NCBI RefSeq assembly: GCF_900110735.1
Contig: NZ_FOET01000003.1
Span: 186,001-250,000, forward strand
Origin: Streptomyces radiopugnans
GTDB lineage: Bacteria; Actinomycetota; Actinomycetes; Streptomycetales; Streptomycetaceae
Length of the DNA stretch: 64,000 bases
Direction: 5' to 3'
The notes below the pieces were generated by a model. It made no database searches and was not told where the DNA came from. It saw only the letters and a list, made by a program, of their open reading frames with translations. A program made the position numbers and the translations under genes. The stretch's first letter is position 1. Each line of letters begins with the position of its first letter. Of this stretch, positions 35,079-43,420 are shown piece after piece.

Positions 35079-37787
35079 GTGACGCAGTCCGAACACGTCG
35101 ACAGCCCGGCACCCGGATACGCCACCGGGGTCCCGGGCCCGGGAGACCACCTCCCCGTCTCCCGCCGCAGCCGTGACGCGGCCGCGGACGGCGAGCGCCA
35201 CGACCGCGGCGCCGACACCTGGCCCTCGGGCCCGGTGGGCGGCTTCGACCGCGTCCCCCCGCAGGACCTCGACGCCGAGAAGTCCGTCCTGGGCGGCATG
35301 CTGCTGTCCAAGGACGCCATCGCGGACGTGGTGGAGACCCTCCAGGGCCAGGACTTCTACCGTCCGGCCCACGAGACGATCTACCAGGCCGTCCTCGACC
35401 TCTACGCCAAGGGCGAGCCGGCCGACCCCATCACCGTCGCCGCCGAACTGACCAGACGCGGCGAGATCGCCAAGGTCGGCGGCCCCGGCTACCTGCACTC
35501 CCTGGTCCAGGCCGTCCCCACCGCGGCCAACGCCCAGTACTACGCGGAGATCGTCCACGAACGGGCCGTCCTGCGCCGCCTGGTCGAGGCGGGCACCCGC
35601 ATCACGCAGATGGGGTACGCGGCCGACGGCGACGTGGACGAGATCGTCAACTCGGCCCAGGCGGAGATCTACGCCGTCACCGAGCAGCGCACCTCGGAGG
35701 ACTACCTCCCGCTCGCCGACATCATGGAGGGCGCGCTCGACGAGATCGAGGCGATCGGCTCGCGCAGCGGCCAGATGTCGGGCGTGCCGACGGGCTTCAC
35801 CGACCTGGACTCGCTGACCAACGGCCTCCACCCGGGCCAGATGATCGTCATCGCGGCCAGGCCCGCGATGGGGAAGGCGTTGGCGCTCGATACCCCGCTG
35901 CCCACCCCTGACGGGTGGACCACGATGGGCGACGTCCGCGAAGGGGAGGAGCTCCTCGACGCCGACGGGCGCCCCACCCGCGTAGTCGCCGCGACCGACG
36001 TCATGCACGGCCGCCCGTGCTACCGAATCACCTTCGATGACGGAACCACGGTTGTCGCGGATGCCGAGCACCAGTGGCTCACCGACACCCGCTCCTCCCG
36101 GCGCTACGCCCACCGAGCCGCGACGGTGAAGACCACGAAGGAGATCGCGGAGACGGTACGGTGCCTGACCGCCGACCGGCGCACGAACCACTCCGTGCGC
36201 AACACCGCTCCGCTTGACCTGCCCGAACGGGCGCTCCCGATCCCGCCCTACACCCTGGGCGTCTGGCTCGGAGACGGCTCAAGCACCGCCGCACGCCTGA
36301 CCACCGTGGACCCTGAGATCTTGGAGTACGTTCAGAAGGACGGCATCACTATCCGCCCGGTCGGCAACACGGAAGTCACCTATGCTCTGTCTCTGACAGT
36401 GGACGCACCGGAACGCCTCAAGCAGTCCTGCGCCGTGTGCGGCATGGAGTTCGTCCCCAGGCTGGCGCATGTCCGTACCTGCGGCCGATCCTGCGGTGGC
36501 CGGGCGCGTGCCGCTTCCGCCCCGGTTCCACATGCCACCTGCGTCGACTGCGGGACCACGTGCTTCTCTCCCTTCACCGAGCCCCGGTGCGCCCCGTGCA
36601 CCAGGCGGCACGGCAGCTTCCTCGTCCTTCTCCGAGAGCTGGGCGTGCTGGGGAACAAGCACATTCCCACCGAGTACCTGCGAGGGTCCATCGCCCAGCG
36701 GAGAGCACTGCTGGCGGGGCTTCTCGACACCGACGGCACCGTCTCCCGCACCGGCTCCGTGCAGTTCGCCGTCACCAACCACGCTCTCGCCGAAGGGTTC
36801 CGGGAGCTGGTCATGAGCCTCGGGTACCGGTGCGGGATGGTGACCAAGCGCGTCAAGGGCAGATCGGAGGAGTCCTTGACCTACTACACGGTCACCTTCA
36901 CCACCGACGACGAGGTGTTCCGGCTGGGCCGCAAGAAGCAGGCGCACCGGGACCGCCTCCGCCCGTCCACGCCGAAGCTGGGGCAGCGGTTCATCACGAG
37001 TGTGGAGGAGATCGAATCCGTTCCGGTGCGGTGCGTCCAGGTCGACAACCCGGCCCACCTGTACCTGTGCAGCCGGTCCATGGTCCCCACGCATAACAGC
37101 ACCCTGGCGCTGGATTTCGCCCGGGCCTGCTCGATCAGGAACAACCTGCCCAGCGTGATCTTCTCGCTGGAGATGGGCCGCAACGAGATCGCGATGCGCC
37201 TGCTGTCCGCCGAGGCGCGGGTGGCGCTGCACCACATGCGGTCGGGCAGCATGACGGACGAGGACTGGAACCGGCTGGCGCGCCAGATGCCCGAGGTCAC
37301 GGGCGCACCGCTGTACATCGACGACTCGCCGAACCTGACGATGATGGAGATCCGCGCCAAGTGCCGCCGCCTGAAGCAGCGCAACGATCTGCGGCTGGTC
37401 GTCATCGACTACCTCCAGCTGATGCAGTCGGGCGGCTCACGCCGTCCCGAGAGCCGTCAGCAGGAGGTCTCGGAGATGTCCCGGAACCTCAAGCTGCTGG
37501 CCAAGGAGCTGGAGGTTCCGGTGATCGCGCTCTCCCAGCTCAACCGAGGCCCCGAGCAGCGCACCGACAAGAAGCCGATGGTCTCGGACCTCCGTGAATC
37601 GGGCTCGATCGAGCAGGACGCGGACATGGTCATCCTGCTGCACCGCGAGGACGCCTACGAGAAGGAGTCGCCGCGGGCGGGCGAGGCGGACCTGATCGTG
37701 GCCAAGCACCGCAACGGCCCGACGGCGACGATCACGGTGGCCTTCCAGGGCCACTACTCGCGCTTCGTGGACATGGCCCAGACCTGA
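35079..37787 (+). CDS. dnaB: Replicative DNA helicase DnaB, intein-containing precursor
   Basis: DnaB is the hexameric helicase that unwinds the replication fork. The start is a GTG at 35079 with GGGAGG about 10 nt upstream (VTQSEHVDSP). The precursor has 902 residues; after removal of the 407-residue intein, 495 remain, the usual size. The N-terminal domain begins PPQDLDAEKSVLGGMLLS and a linker follows. The RecA-like domain has its Walker A motif split by the intein (ARPAMGK / STLALDF), Walker B LVVIDYLQLM, and the C-terminal DLRESGSIEQDADMVILLHR and KHRNGPT motifs. Active helicase therefore depends on protein splicing. Confidence 0.97.
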   Translation: MTQSEHVDSPAPGYATGVPGPGDHLPVSRRSRDAAADGERHDRGADTWPSGPVGGFDRVPPQDLDAEKSVLGGMLLSKDAIADVVETLQGQDFYRPAHETIYQAVLDLYAKGEPADPITVAAELTRRGEIAKVGGPGYLHSLVQAVPTAANAQYYAEIVHERAVLRRLVEAGTRITQMGYAADGDVDEIVNSAQAEIYAVTEQRTSEDYLPLADIMEGALDEIEAIGSRSGQMSGVPTGFTDLDSLTNGLHPGQMIVIAARPAMGKALALDTPLPTPDGWTTMGDVREGEELLDADGRPTRVVAATDVMHGRPCYRITFDDGTTVVADAEHQWLTDTRSSRRYAHRAATVKTTKEIAETVRCLTADRRTNHSVRNTAPLDLPERALPIPPYTLGVWLGDGSSTAARLTTVDPEILEYVQKDGITIRPVGNTEVTYALSLTVDAPERLKQSCAVCGMEFVPRLAHVRTCGRSCGGRARAASAPVPHATCVDCGTTCFSPFTEPRCAPCTRRHGSFLVLLRELGVLGNKHIPTEYLRGSIAQRRALLAGLLDTDGTVSRTGSVQFAVTNHALAEGFRELVMSLGYRCGMVTKRVKGRSEESLTYYTVTFTTDDEVFRLGRKKQAHRDRLRPSTPKLGQRFITSVEEIESVPVRCVQVDNPAHLYLCSRSMVPTHNSTLALDFARACSIRNNLPSVIFSLEMGRNEIAMRLLSAEARVALHHMRSGSMTDEDWNRLARQMPEVTGAPLYIDDSPNLTMMEIRAKCRRLKQRNDLRLVVIDYLQLMQSGGSRRPESRQQEVSEMSRNLKLLAKELEVPVIALSQLNRGPEQRTDKKPMVSDLRESGSIEQDADMVILLHREDAYEKESPRAGEADLIVAKHRNGPTATITVAFQGHYSRFVDMAQT
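35877..37097 (+). other. Class 3 intein with LAGLIDADG endonuclease in DnaB
   Basis: The in-frame insert (407 residues) runs from Ala1 (ALALDTPLPTPDGW) to Asn407 (VPTHN), followed by Ser of the C-extein. Residue 1 is Ala rather than Cys or Ser. The class 3 triad is present: Trp67 two residues after block-B His65 (EHQW), Cys386 in the block-F motif RCVQVD, and Thr405 before His406-Asn407. The 19-residue Cys-Thr spacing fits the family. Two dodecapeptide motifs, LGVWLGDGS (about 36253) and LLAGLLDTDG (about 36709), mark a homing endonuclease with apparently intact acidic residues. Between them a Cys-rich part has C-x2-C-x13-C-x3-C then C-x2-C-x3-C-x8-C-x2-C. Confidence 0.95.
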
Positions 37788-37831
37788 TGTCCGGGCCGCC
37801 GCCGGGCAGCGCACGGTGGGAGGCTGGAGAG

Positions 37832-38536
37832 GTGTACGAGGAGCGGGGATCGCGGCGAGTGGCCGGCACGGTGGTGTGGCGCCGGGAGGCCCTTGCGCAC
37901 CCCCACCGGGTGCGGGTGCTGCCGGACGGCTGCATGGACCTGATCTGGACGGGCGGCGGGCTGCTGGTGGCCGGTCCGGACACCGGAGCCCACCTGACCG
38001 ACGACCCGCCGGGGACCGGCTGTGTGGGGCTGCGGTTCCCGCCCGGCACCGGGCCGCGCGTCCTGGGCGTGCCGGCGTGCGAGCTGCGTGACGCGCGGGT
38101 GCCGCTGGAGGCGCTCTGGCCGGGGCGCGAGGCGCGGGAGCTGGCCGAGCGTGTGGCCGGGGCGCGGGACGGGGCGGCGGTGCTGGAGGAGGCGGCCGCG
38201 GTGCGGCTGCGCCGGGCGCCGGACGATCCGTCGGCGGTGACGGCGGTGACGGCGGTGGCGACCGGGTTGCGGGACGGCGTGAGCGTGGCCGAGGTGGCGC
38301 GCGGGGTGGGGCTGAGCGAACGGCAGCTCCACCGCCGCTCACTGACGGCCTTCGGATACGGCCCCAAGACCCTGGCCCGGGTGCTGCGGTTCCGGCGCGC
38401 TCTGCGCCTGGTCCGCGGCGGCGTGCCGCCGGCGTCGGCCGCGGCCGACGCCGGGTACGCGGACCAGGCCCACCTGTCGCGCGAGGTCAGGGCGTTGGCC
38501 GGGGTTCAGCTCTCGGTGCTGCTGTCGGAGCGCTGA
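37832..38536 (+). CDS. AraC family transcriptional regulator
   Basis: This is a predicted regulator with an N-terminal sensor-like domain (CMDLIWTGGGLLVAGPDTGAH, about 34-54) and a C-terminal AraC-type double helix-turn-helix (about 160-225: VSVAEVARGVGLSERQLHRRS, then AAADAGYADQAHLSREVR). I prefer the GTG at 37832 (234 residues) because GGAGG precedes it. An ATG at 37787 overlapping the dnaB stop would add 15 residues. It resembles DUF6597-type regulators, whose ligand is unknown. Its 3' end overlaps the convergent VOC gene by 31 bp, which hints that they work as a pair. Confidence 0.85.
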   Translation: MYEERGSRRVAGTVVWRREALAHPHRVRVLPDGCMDLIWTGGGLLVAGPDTGAHLTDDPPGTGCVGLRFPPGTGPRVLGVPACELRDARVPLEALWPGREARELAERVAGARDGAAVLEEAAAVRLRRAPDDPSAVTAVTAVATGLRDGVSVAEVARGVGLSERQLHRRSLTAFGYGPKTLARVLRFRRALRLVRGGVPPASAAADAGYADQAHLSREVRALAGVQLSVLLSER

Positions 38537-38973
38537 TCGCCGGAGGGCCGGCCACCGGAGGGCTGATCGCCGGGCGCGCCGTCCCGCAGCGGGGCGAAGA
38601 GGGCGACCGCGTTGCCGTCGGGGTCGAGGACGGCGGCGTACCGCTGGCCCCAGAAGGCGTCCCAGGGCTCCTTGTGCCCGGTGTGGCCGGCCCGCGTCAG
38701 CTCGGCGTACTGCCGGTCGACGTCGGCCGGACCGTCGCAGGCGAAGGCGAGTTCGACGCGGCTGCCGCCGCTCGGTGGAGTCCAGCCGGGGTCGAAGGAC
38801 CGGATGGTTTCGACGGTGTCCCAGGCGATGCGCAGCCCACCGGGCAGCGGGACCTCCACATGGGGCTGCCCGTCTGCGTCGGCGGGGATGTCGAGGCCGA
38901 GGAGGCGGTAGAACGCGAGCGAGGCGGCCATGTCGGAGGTGACAAGGCCGAAGAGATCGATACGGGGTGCCAT
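38506..38973 (-). CDS. VOC superfamily (glyoxalase/bleomycin-resistance-like) protein
   Basis: The 155-residue product has the paired beta-alpha-beta-beta-beta fold of the vicinal oxygen chelate superfamily. Signatures are FYRLLGLDIP near the start and RYAAVLDPDGNAVALFAPL near 112-130. The last 25 residues are a Gly/Ser/Asp-rich tail with the repeat GDQPSGGRPSGDQ. The reaction is not predictable. It is convergent with the AraC gene, with a 31-bp overlap. Confidence 0.85.
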   Translation of the reverse strand: MAPRIDLFGLVTSDMAASLAFYRLLGLDIPADADGQPHVEVPLPGGLRIAWDTVETIRSFDPGWTPPSGGSRVELAFACDGPADVDRQYAELTRAGHTGHKEPWDAFWGQRYAAVLDPDGNAVALFAPLRDGAPGDQPSGGRPSGDQRSDSSTES

Positions 38974-39074
38974 GCGGCCACGTTAGGGCGGCTCCGGGCC
39001 GGAGGTCTTGAAGGAATCGGACGTGTGCGGCGGGCGGCCGGTGCCGCCGTGCCGGGCGGCATAGGGTGCCGATC

Positions 39075-39527
39075 ATGAGCGACTTCGACATACGCCCGGC
39101 GACGGCGGACGACCTGGGTGCCATCGTGGACATGCTCGCCGACGACCCGCTGGGCGCCCGCCGCGAGTCGCCCGGTGACCTCGCCCCCTACCGCGAGGCC
39201 TTCGAGGAGATCGCCGCCGACCCCCACCAGCACCTGGTCGTCGCGGTCCGCGGCGGCCGGGTCGTCGGCACCCTCCAGCTCACCGTCGTCCCCGGGCTGT
39301 CGCGGCGCGGCGCGAGCCGTGCGCTCATCGAGGCCGTGCGCGTCCACTCCGGCGAGCGCGGCGGGGGCCTGGGCACCCGGCTGATCGAGTGGGCGGTCGA
39401 GGAGGCGCGGCGCCTGGGCTGCGCCCTGGTCCAGCTCACCTCCGACGCCACCCGCACGGACGCCCACCGGTTCTACGAGCGGCTGGGCTTCACGGCCTCG
39501 CACGTGGGATTCAAGCTGGCGCTCTGA
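39075..39527 (+). CDS. GNAT family N-acetyltransferase
   Basis: The 150-residue product is a single GNAT domain. It begins with FDIRPATADDLGAIVDML and has the acetyl-CoA loop GGGLGTRLIEWAVEEA (about 97-112) and the C-terminal YERLGFTASHVGFKL. The architecture fits small-molecule or antibiotic N-acetyltransferases, but the substrate is unknown. TAGGGT lies 7 nt before the ATG, so translation is possibly leaderless. Confidence 0.88.
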   Translation: MSDFDIRPATADDLGAIVDMLADDPLGARRESPGDLAPYREAFEEIAADPHQHLVVAVRGGRVVGTLQLTVVPGLSRRGASRALIEAVRVHSGERGGGLGTRLIEWAVEEARRLGCALVQLTSDATRTDAHRFYERLGFTASHVGFKLAL

Positions 39528-39571
39528 TCGGAACCACCGCATGGGGGCGGCGGCCGCCGCTAGACTGCGCG

Positions 39572-39640
39572 AGGCCCGAAGCCGCAACTTCCGCTTGCGA
39601 CTTCGGGCCTTCGTACGCGGTCGTACGCGGTCGTACGCGG
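39572..39640. terminator. Terminator hairpin plus TCGTACGCGG triplicate
   Basis: A 16-bp stem with one mismatch (39572-39587 with 39595-39610) lies between convergent genes. Immediately after it, TCGTACGCGG occurs three times in tandem (39611-39640). Confidence 0.65.
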
Positions 39641-39686
39641 TCGTGCCGGTCGTGCCGCGCGTGGGTCGTTTCGGCCGTGCCGGCCG

Positions 39687-40688
39687 TCAGCGCAGCACCT
39701 GGAGCGCCGTCCCCGTGCTCCACGCCTCCAGCAGCGCGCGATGCACGGCGGTGATGCCGTGGCGGGCCGCGAGGTCGAGTGCGGCGGGGGTGAACGTGGA
39801 GGTGGTGACGAACAGCGCCACCTCCGCCTCGTACTCGAGCTTCGCCACACCGGTGAACCTCCGCATCGCCGCGCTCCCCACGGCCCGGTGCGGCGCGGAG
39901 TGCTCGCACCGCACCACCAGCCGCCGCCCGTCGGCGGTGCGCCCGACGAGGCCGGCGCTCAGGCCGCTGCCGGATTCGGTGTTCGCCACGGTGCATCCGT
40001 CACGGCGGCAGAGCCCCGCGACGTGGTTCTCGAACTCGCGCCGTCCCATCGCGTCCATGGCCGCCACCGCTCCTGTGAGTTCCCTCTCCTGAAGGGTCCG
40101 CTTGACGCGTTCGAGGTCCTCGCGGATCGCGGTCAGCTCCCGGCGCTGCTCGCCGGAGGCGTGGATGAGGTGGTTCAGCACCGGGACGATGGTCTGTCCG
40201 ATGAGCCGGCCCGCGGTCTCCGTGCTGATGCGCGTGATGCGCTCGTCCAGGGCCGCGAGGTCGATGTGGAAAAGGTTGTCCACAGGCTGGGGGCGGGTGT
40301 TCCGCTCGGCGTCCAGCAGGTAGGCACGCACCTGACGTGCGACGACGCTGTCGCGCAGCAGCATCGCGACGTTGAGGACGGTGCGCCGGGAGAAGACCGC
40401 GACGGAGCGGGTGCGCGGATGCAGGCCACAGAGTTGCTTCAAGCAACTCAGTTCCGGACCTGTCAGGACGCGGTAGCCGTTGGCCTCCAACTCGTCGCGG
40501 TGGTCGTGGACGACGGCACGGACGACGGTCTCCCCCACCTCGAAGTAATCGGCCACCATCCGTGTCGTGACGTGGACTCCGTCCGGCAGGACGGAGAGCG
40601 CCTTCACCTTGTCCAGCGCGCCCGTGTGTTCGGCCACGCTCTCGCGCAGCGTCCTCGACTCCAGCAGGACTTCCTCGTTCACCGTCAC
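39687..40688 (-). CDS. Antirepressor-like / Mrr-like fusion with degenerate nuclease site
   Basis: From a GTG at 40688 behind GGAGGAG (or the second GTG at 40682) the product has 333 residues. The N-terminal part (about 20-130) resembles phage Rha/antirepressor-like domains (GVHVTTRMVADYFEVGETVV, then VAVFSRRTVLNVAMLLRDS). A helical middle (about 140-205) is likely coiled. The C-terminus (about 210-333) matches the Mrr restriction-endonuclease fold: GRREFENHVAGLCRRDGC, ALFVTTSTFTPAALDLA. The catalytic D and QxK are missing: the strand reads GLSAGLVGRTADG and the QxK site reads RCE. DNA binding without cleavage is likely. It stands alone, with no methylase nearby. Confidence 0.75.
   Translation of the reverse strand: MTVNEEVLLESRTLRESVAEHTGALDKVKALSVLPDGVHVTTRMVADYFEVGETVVRAVVHDHRDELEANGYRVLTGPELSCLKQLCGLHPRTRSVAVFSRRTVLNVAMLLRDSVVARQVRAYLLDAERNTRPQPVDNLFHIDLAALDERITRISTETAGRLIGQTIVPVLNHLIHASGEQRRELTAIREDLERVKRTLQERELTGAVAAMDAMGRREFENHVAGLCRRDGCTVANTESGSGLSAGLVGRTADGRRLVVRCEHSAPHRAVGSAAMRRFTGVAKLEYEAEVALFVTTSTFTPAALDLAARHGITAVHRALLEAWSTGTALQVLR
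40276..40284 (+). promoter_or_regulatory. Isolated DnaA box inside the Mrr-like gene
   Basis: TTGTCCACA, an exact match, in a 15-bp sequence context (GTTGTCCACAGGCTG) identical to the box upstream of dnaA. Confidence 0.5.
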
Positions 40689-40947
40689 CGTCTCCTCCGT
40701 TCGGGCGTCACCCCGATGGCCCCGCCCCTCACCGGGAGAACGAGGTGAAACATGTGAAGACACGATCGAATGGCATGAAAGCGTGCGAACTCTCGCGCCG
40801 GTGTGGGAGCTTGGAACAGGCCCCCTTCGAGGAGTCCCGTCCCGGGCCGCCGACGGGAGTCGTCCACATCCGCGGCACACTCGTCACCAAGGGGCGGCGC
40901 GGCGGAAAACGCTGGCCCGCGCCGGTGTCGCCGGGGAGAGTGGGCGG

Positions 40948-42378
40948 ATGATCGATTCCAGCGGAGACATGGACGCCGAGCTGTTGCCGGAGACCCGTCG
41001 CGCACTCCTCCACAGGCTGGCCGTCGCCCAGGCCGAGGGGCGGGTGCCGTCTGCGGTCGGGGCCGTGGTGAGGGAAGGGCGGACGGTGTGGACGGGGGTG
41101 CGGGGCGGTGCGGTCGGCCCGCCCGGCGAGACGGGGGAGACGGAGGGGGCGCCGACCGCGGACACCCGGTACCGGATCGGTTCGATCACCAAGACGTTCG
41201 TCGCCGTGCTGGTGATGCGGCTGTGCGACGAGGGGCTGCTGGACCTGTCCGATCCGCTGGGCGAGCACCTGGAGGTGCCCGCCGAGGCCGGGGACGAGGT
41301 GGCCTCGGCGACGGTCGCCCAGCTGCTGTCCCACTCCGCCGGGCTGGCCGCCGAGCCGCGCGGCCCCTGGTGGGAGCGGACGCCCGGCGAGTTGCGCCCC
41401 GAGACGGCCGACCTGTTCGGCGAGCGGCCCGTACGGCATCCGGCCGGCCGGCGGCACCACTACTCCAACCTGGGCTACGCGCTGCTGGGCTCCCTGGTGG
41501 AGCGGCTGCGCGGTGCGCCCTGGCACGACGTACTGCGCGAGGAGGTGCTCGACCCGCTGGGCATGGACCGTACGACGCCGCTGCCCGGGGAGCCGTACGC
41601 CCGGGGGTGGGCCGTGCACCCGTGGGCGGACGCGGTGCTGCCCGAACCGCTCGCGGACACCGGGCGGATGGCGCCGGCGGGGCAGCTCTGGTCCACGGCC
41701 CGGGACCTGTGCCGCTTCGCGGCGTTCCTGGCGGCGGGCGACGACCGGGTGCTGGGTGCGGAGAGCCTGGCTCGGATGCGGACGCCGGCGGTGGCGCCGG
41801 AGGCGGAGGCCTGGGACCAGGCGTACGGGCTGGGGATGCAGCTGGTGCGCTCCGGAGGGCGGTTGCTGGCCGGGCACACCGGTTCCATGCCGGGCTTCCT
41901 CGCGGCCGTGTGGACCGCTCCCGGGGAGAGGCTGGCGAGTGTGGCGCTGGCCAACGCGACCTCGGGGCTGCCGGTGGGCGGTCTGGCGGCGGATCTGCTG
42001 GGGATCGTCGCCGAGCGCGAGCCGTCCTTCCCCGAGCCGTGGCGTCCGCGCTCGCAGGCCGATCCGGAGCTGCTGGCGCTGACGGGGCCGTGGTACTGGG
42101 GGCCGGCGGCGTTCGCGCTGCGGGTGCGCGAGGGGCGGGCGCTGGAACTGGTCCCGGTCGGCGGCGCCGGGCGGGCCTCGCGTTTCCGGCCGGAGGCGGA
42201 CGGCACCTGGACCGGGCTGAACGGCTACTACGCGGGAGAGACGCTGCGGGTGGTGCGCGGGGCGGACGGGTCGGTGAGCCATCTGGACCTGGGCACGTTC
42301 GTCTTCACCCGGACCCCGTACGACCCGGACGCGCCCGTTCCGGGCGGTGCGGACCCGCGGGGGTGGCGCGCGGGGTGA
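40948..42378 (+). CDS. Serine beta-lactamase/D-Ala-D-Ala carboxypeptidase-like hydrolase
   Basis: This belongs to the class C beta-lactamase (PF00144) superfamily. From ATG 40948 (GGGGAGAG upstream) it has 476 residues. The catalytic SxxK is SITK (about 77-80), the YxN is YSN (about 172) and the third motif is HTG (about 310). No signal peptide is evident, so it is probably cytosolic and acts as an esterase or peptidase rather than as a drug-resistance enzyme. The C-terminal 120 residues form a beta-rich extra domain. It is divergent from the Mrr-like gene. Confidence 0.9.
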   Translation: MIDSSGDMDAELLPETRRALLHRLAVAQAEGRVPSAVGAVVREGRTVWTGVRGGAVGPPGETGETEGAPTADTRYRIGSITKTFVAVLVMRLCDEGLLDLSDPLGEHLEVPAEAGDEVASATVAQLLSHSAGLAAEPRGPWWERTPGELRPETADLFGERPVRHPAGRRHHYSNLGYALLGSLVERLRGAPWHDVLREEVLDPLGMDRTTPLPGEPYARGWAVHPWADAVLPEPLADTGRMAPAGQLWSTARDLCRFAAFLAAGDDRVLGAESLARMRTPAVAPEAEAWDQAYGLGMQLVRSGGRLLAGHTGSMPGFLAAVWTAPGERLASVALANATSGLPVGGLAADLLGIVAEREPSFPEPWRPRSQADPELLALTGPWYWGPAAFALRVREGRALELVPVGGAGRASRFRPEADGTWTGLNGYYAGETLRVVRGADGSVSHLDLGTFVFTRTPYDPDAPVPGGADPRGWRAG

Positions 42379-42429
42379 CCCCGCGCCCGGACAACCGTGC
42401 CCCGGCCCGGCGTCCGGGTTCGGTGTCAC

Positions 42430-42466
42430 GGCCCGGTGCCCCGGCTCCGTGCCGGGGCACCGGGCC
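42430..42466. terminator. Bidirectional terminator
   Basis: A perfect 16-bp stem (42430-42445 with 42451-42466) with a 5-nt loop lies between convergent genes. Confidence 0.85.
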
Positions 42467-42472
42467 CGGGCC

Positions 42473-43420
42473 TCAGCCCAGCGCCACCGAGTAGGGGGCG
42501 AACCGGAGGCCGAGGTCACCGGGGACGTCCGGTGCGCCGTGCACCATCACGGTGGTGGTGAAGTCCCCGTCCAGGCCGCCCGAGCGCAGCCAGTCCACCA
42601 GCCCCCGGTGGTGGAGGTCGGCGTCGTAGCGGACCGGGCCGTCGGTGCGGGAGGCGAGTTCGGTGATCAGGGACCGGGCGGTGTTCTCCTCCTCGGCCAC
42701 GACCGGGCCGATCACGGTGGTGCCCTCGTTCGGCCAGGCGGCCGCGAAGCCGGCGATCCCGCCCGGTGCCCTGCCGGCCGGCGGGGCACCGGGCCCTGCC
42801 GGGGGTACGGCGACGACGAAGTGGTCGGCGAAGGACGGCAGCCGGACGATCAGGTGGGCGCGGTCGGCGCCGAACGCCCGTGCGTCCAGGGCGAGTACGT
42901 CGGGCAGGTCGGCGGCGGTGGCGTCGCGTACGGGGACGGGCGGCTCCGGGGAGCGGGTGGGGGCGAGGCGGCCGGTGAGCATGACGGTGGTGCCGACGGG
43001 GGTGAAGCCGAGCTCCTCGTAGAGAGGGCGGCCGTAGGGGGTGGCGGTCAGGAACGCGACGGCGTCGCCGGACTCCTCCAGCGCGTGCCGCATCAGGTGG
43101 CGGCCCAGGCCCCGGCGGGCGTGGCGCTCGGCGACCAGCACCATGCCGACACAGGTGCGGGCACGCGGGTTTGGGGAGGCGGGCCGCGGTCCGTAGGAGG
43201 TGAGGACGTAGGCGCCGATCAGGCCGCCGCGGGGGTCGCCCCCGGGGGCGTCGACGCCGTAGCCCTGCCCGGCGGTCAGCAGCAGCCGCCACTTGTGCTC
43301 CTCGCGCGTCCAGCCGCGGTCGGCGGCGAGATCGAGGCAGGCGGGCAGATCGGCGAGGGTGAGGCGGCGGACGGGCGGGAGCGGGGGCGGGGGCGAGGGC
43401 CGGGGGCGAGCGGGCGTCAC
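42473..43420 (-). CDS. Tandem-GNAT acetyltransferase
   Basis: The 315-residue product (GTG start at 43420) has two GNAT-like halves. The first carries the acetyl-CoA loop AERHARRGLGRHLMRHALEE and YEELGF. The second (from about residue 165, VRDATAADLPDVLALDARAFGADRA) is diverged. A Pro/Arg-rich N-terminus precedes the fold. It resembles uncharacterised actinobacterial GNATs; the substrate is unknown. Confidence 0.85.
   Translation of the reverse strand: MTPARPRPSPPPPLPPVRRLTLADLPACLDLAADRGWTREEHKWRLLLTAGQGYGVDAPGGDPRGGLIGAYVLTSYGPRPASPNPRARTCVGMVLVAERHARRGLGRHLMRHALEESGDAVAFLTATPYGRPLYEELGFTPVGTTVMLTGRLAPTRSPEPPVPVRDATAADLPDVLALDARAFGADRAHLIVRLPSFADHFVVAVPPAGPGAPPAGRAPGGIAGFAAAWPNEGTTVIGPVVAEEENTARSLITELASRTDGPVRYDADLHHRGLVDWLRSGGLDGDFTTTVMVHGAPDVPGDLGLRFAPYSVALG

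Noticed and set aside
40745-40951. 68-codon frame between the Mrr-like and beta-lactamase-like genes
   Set aside because: It has no clear ribosome binding site, no family features, and fills a divergent promoter region.
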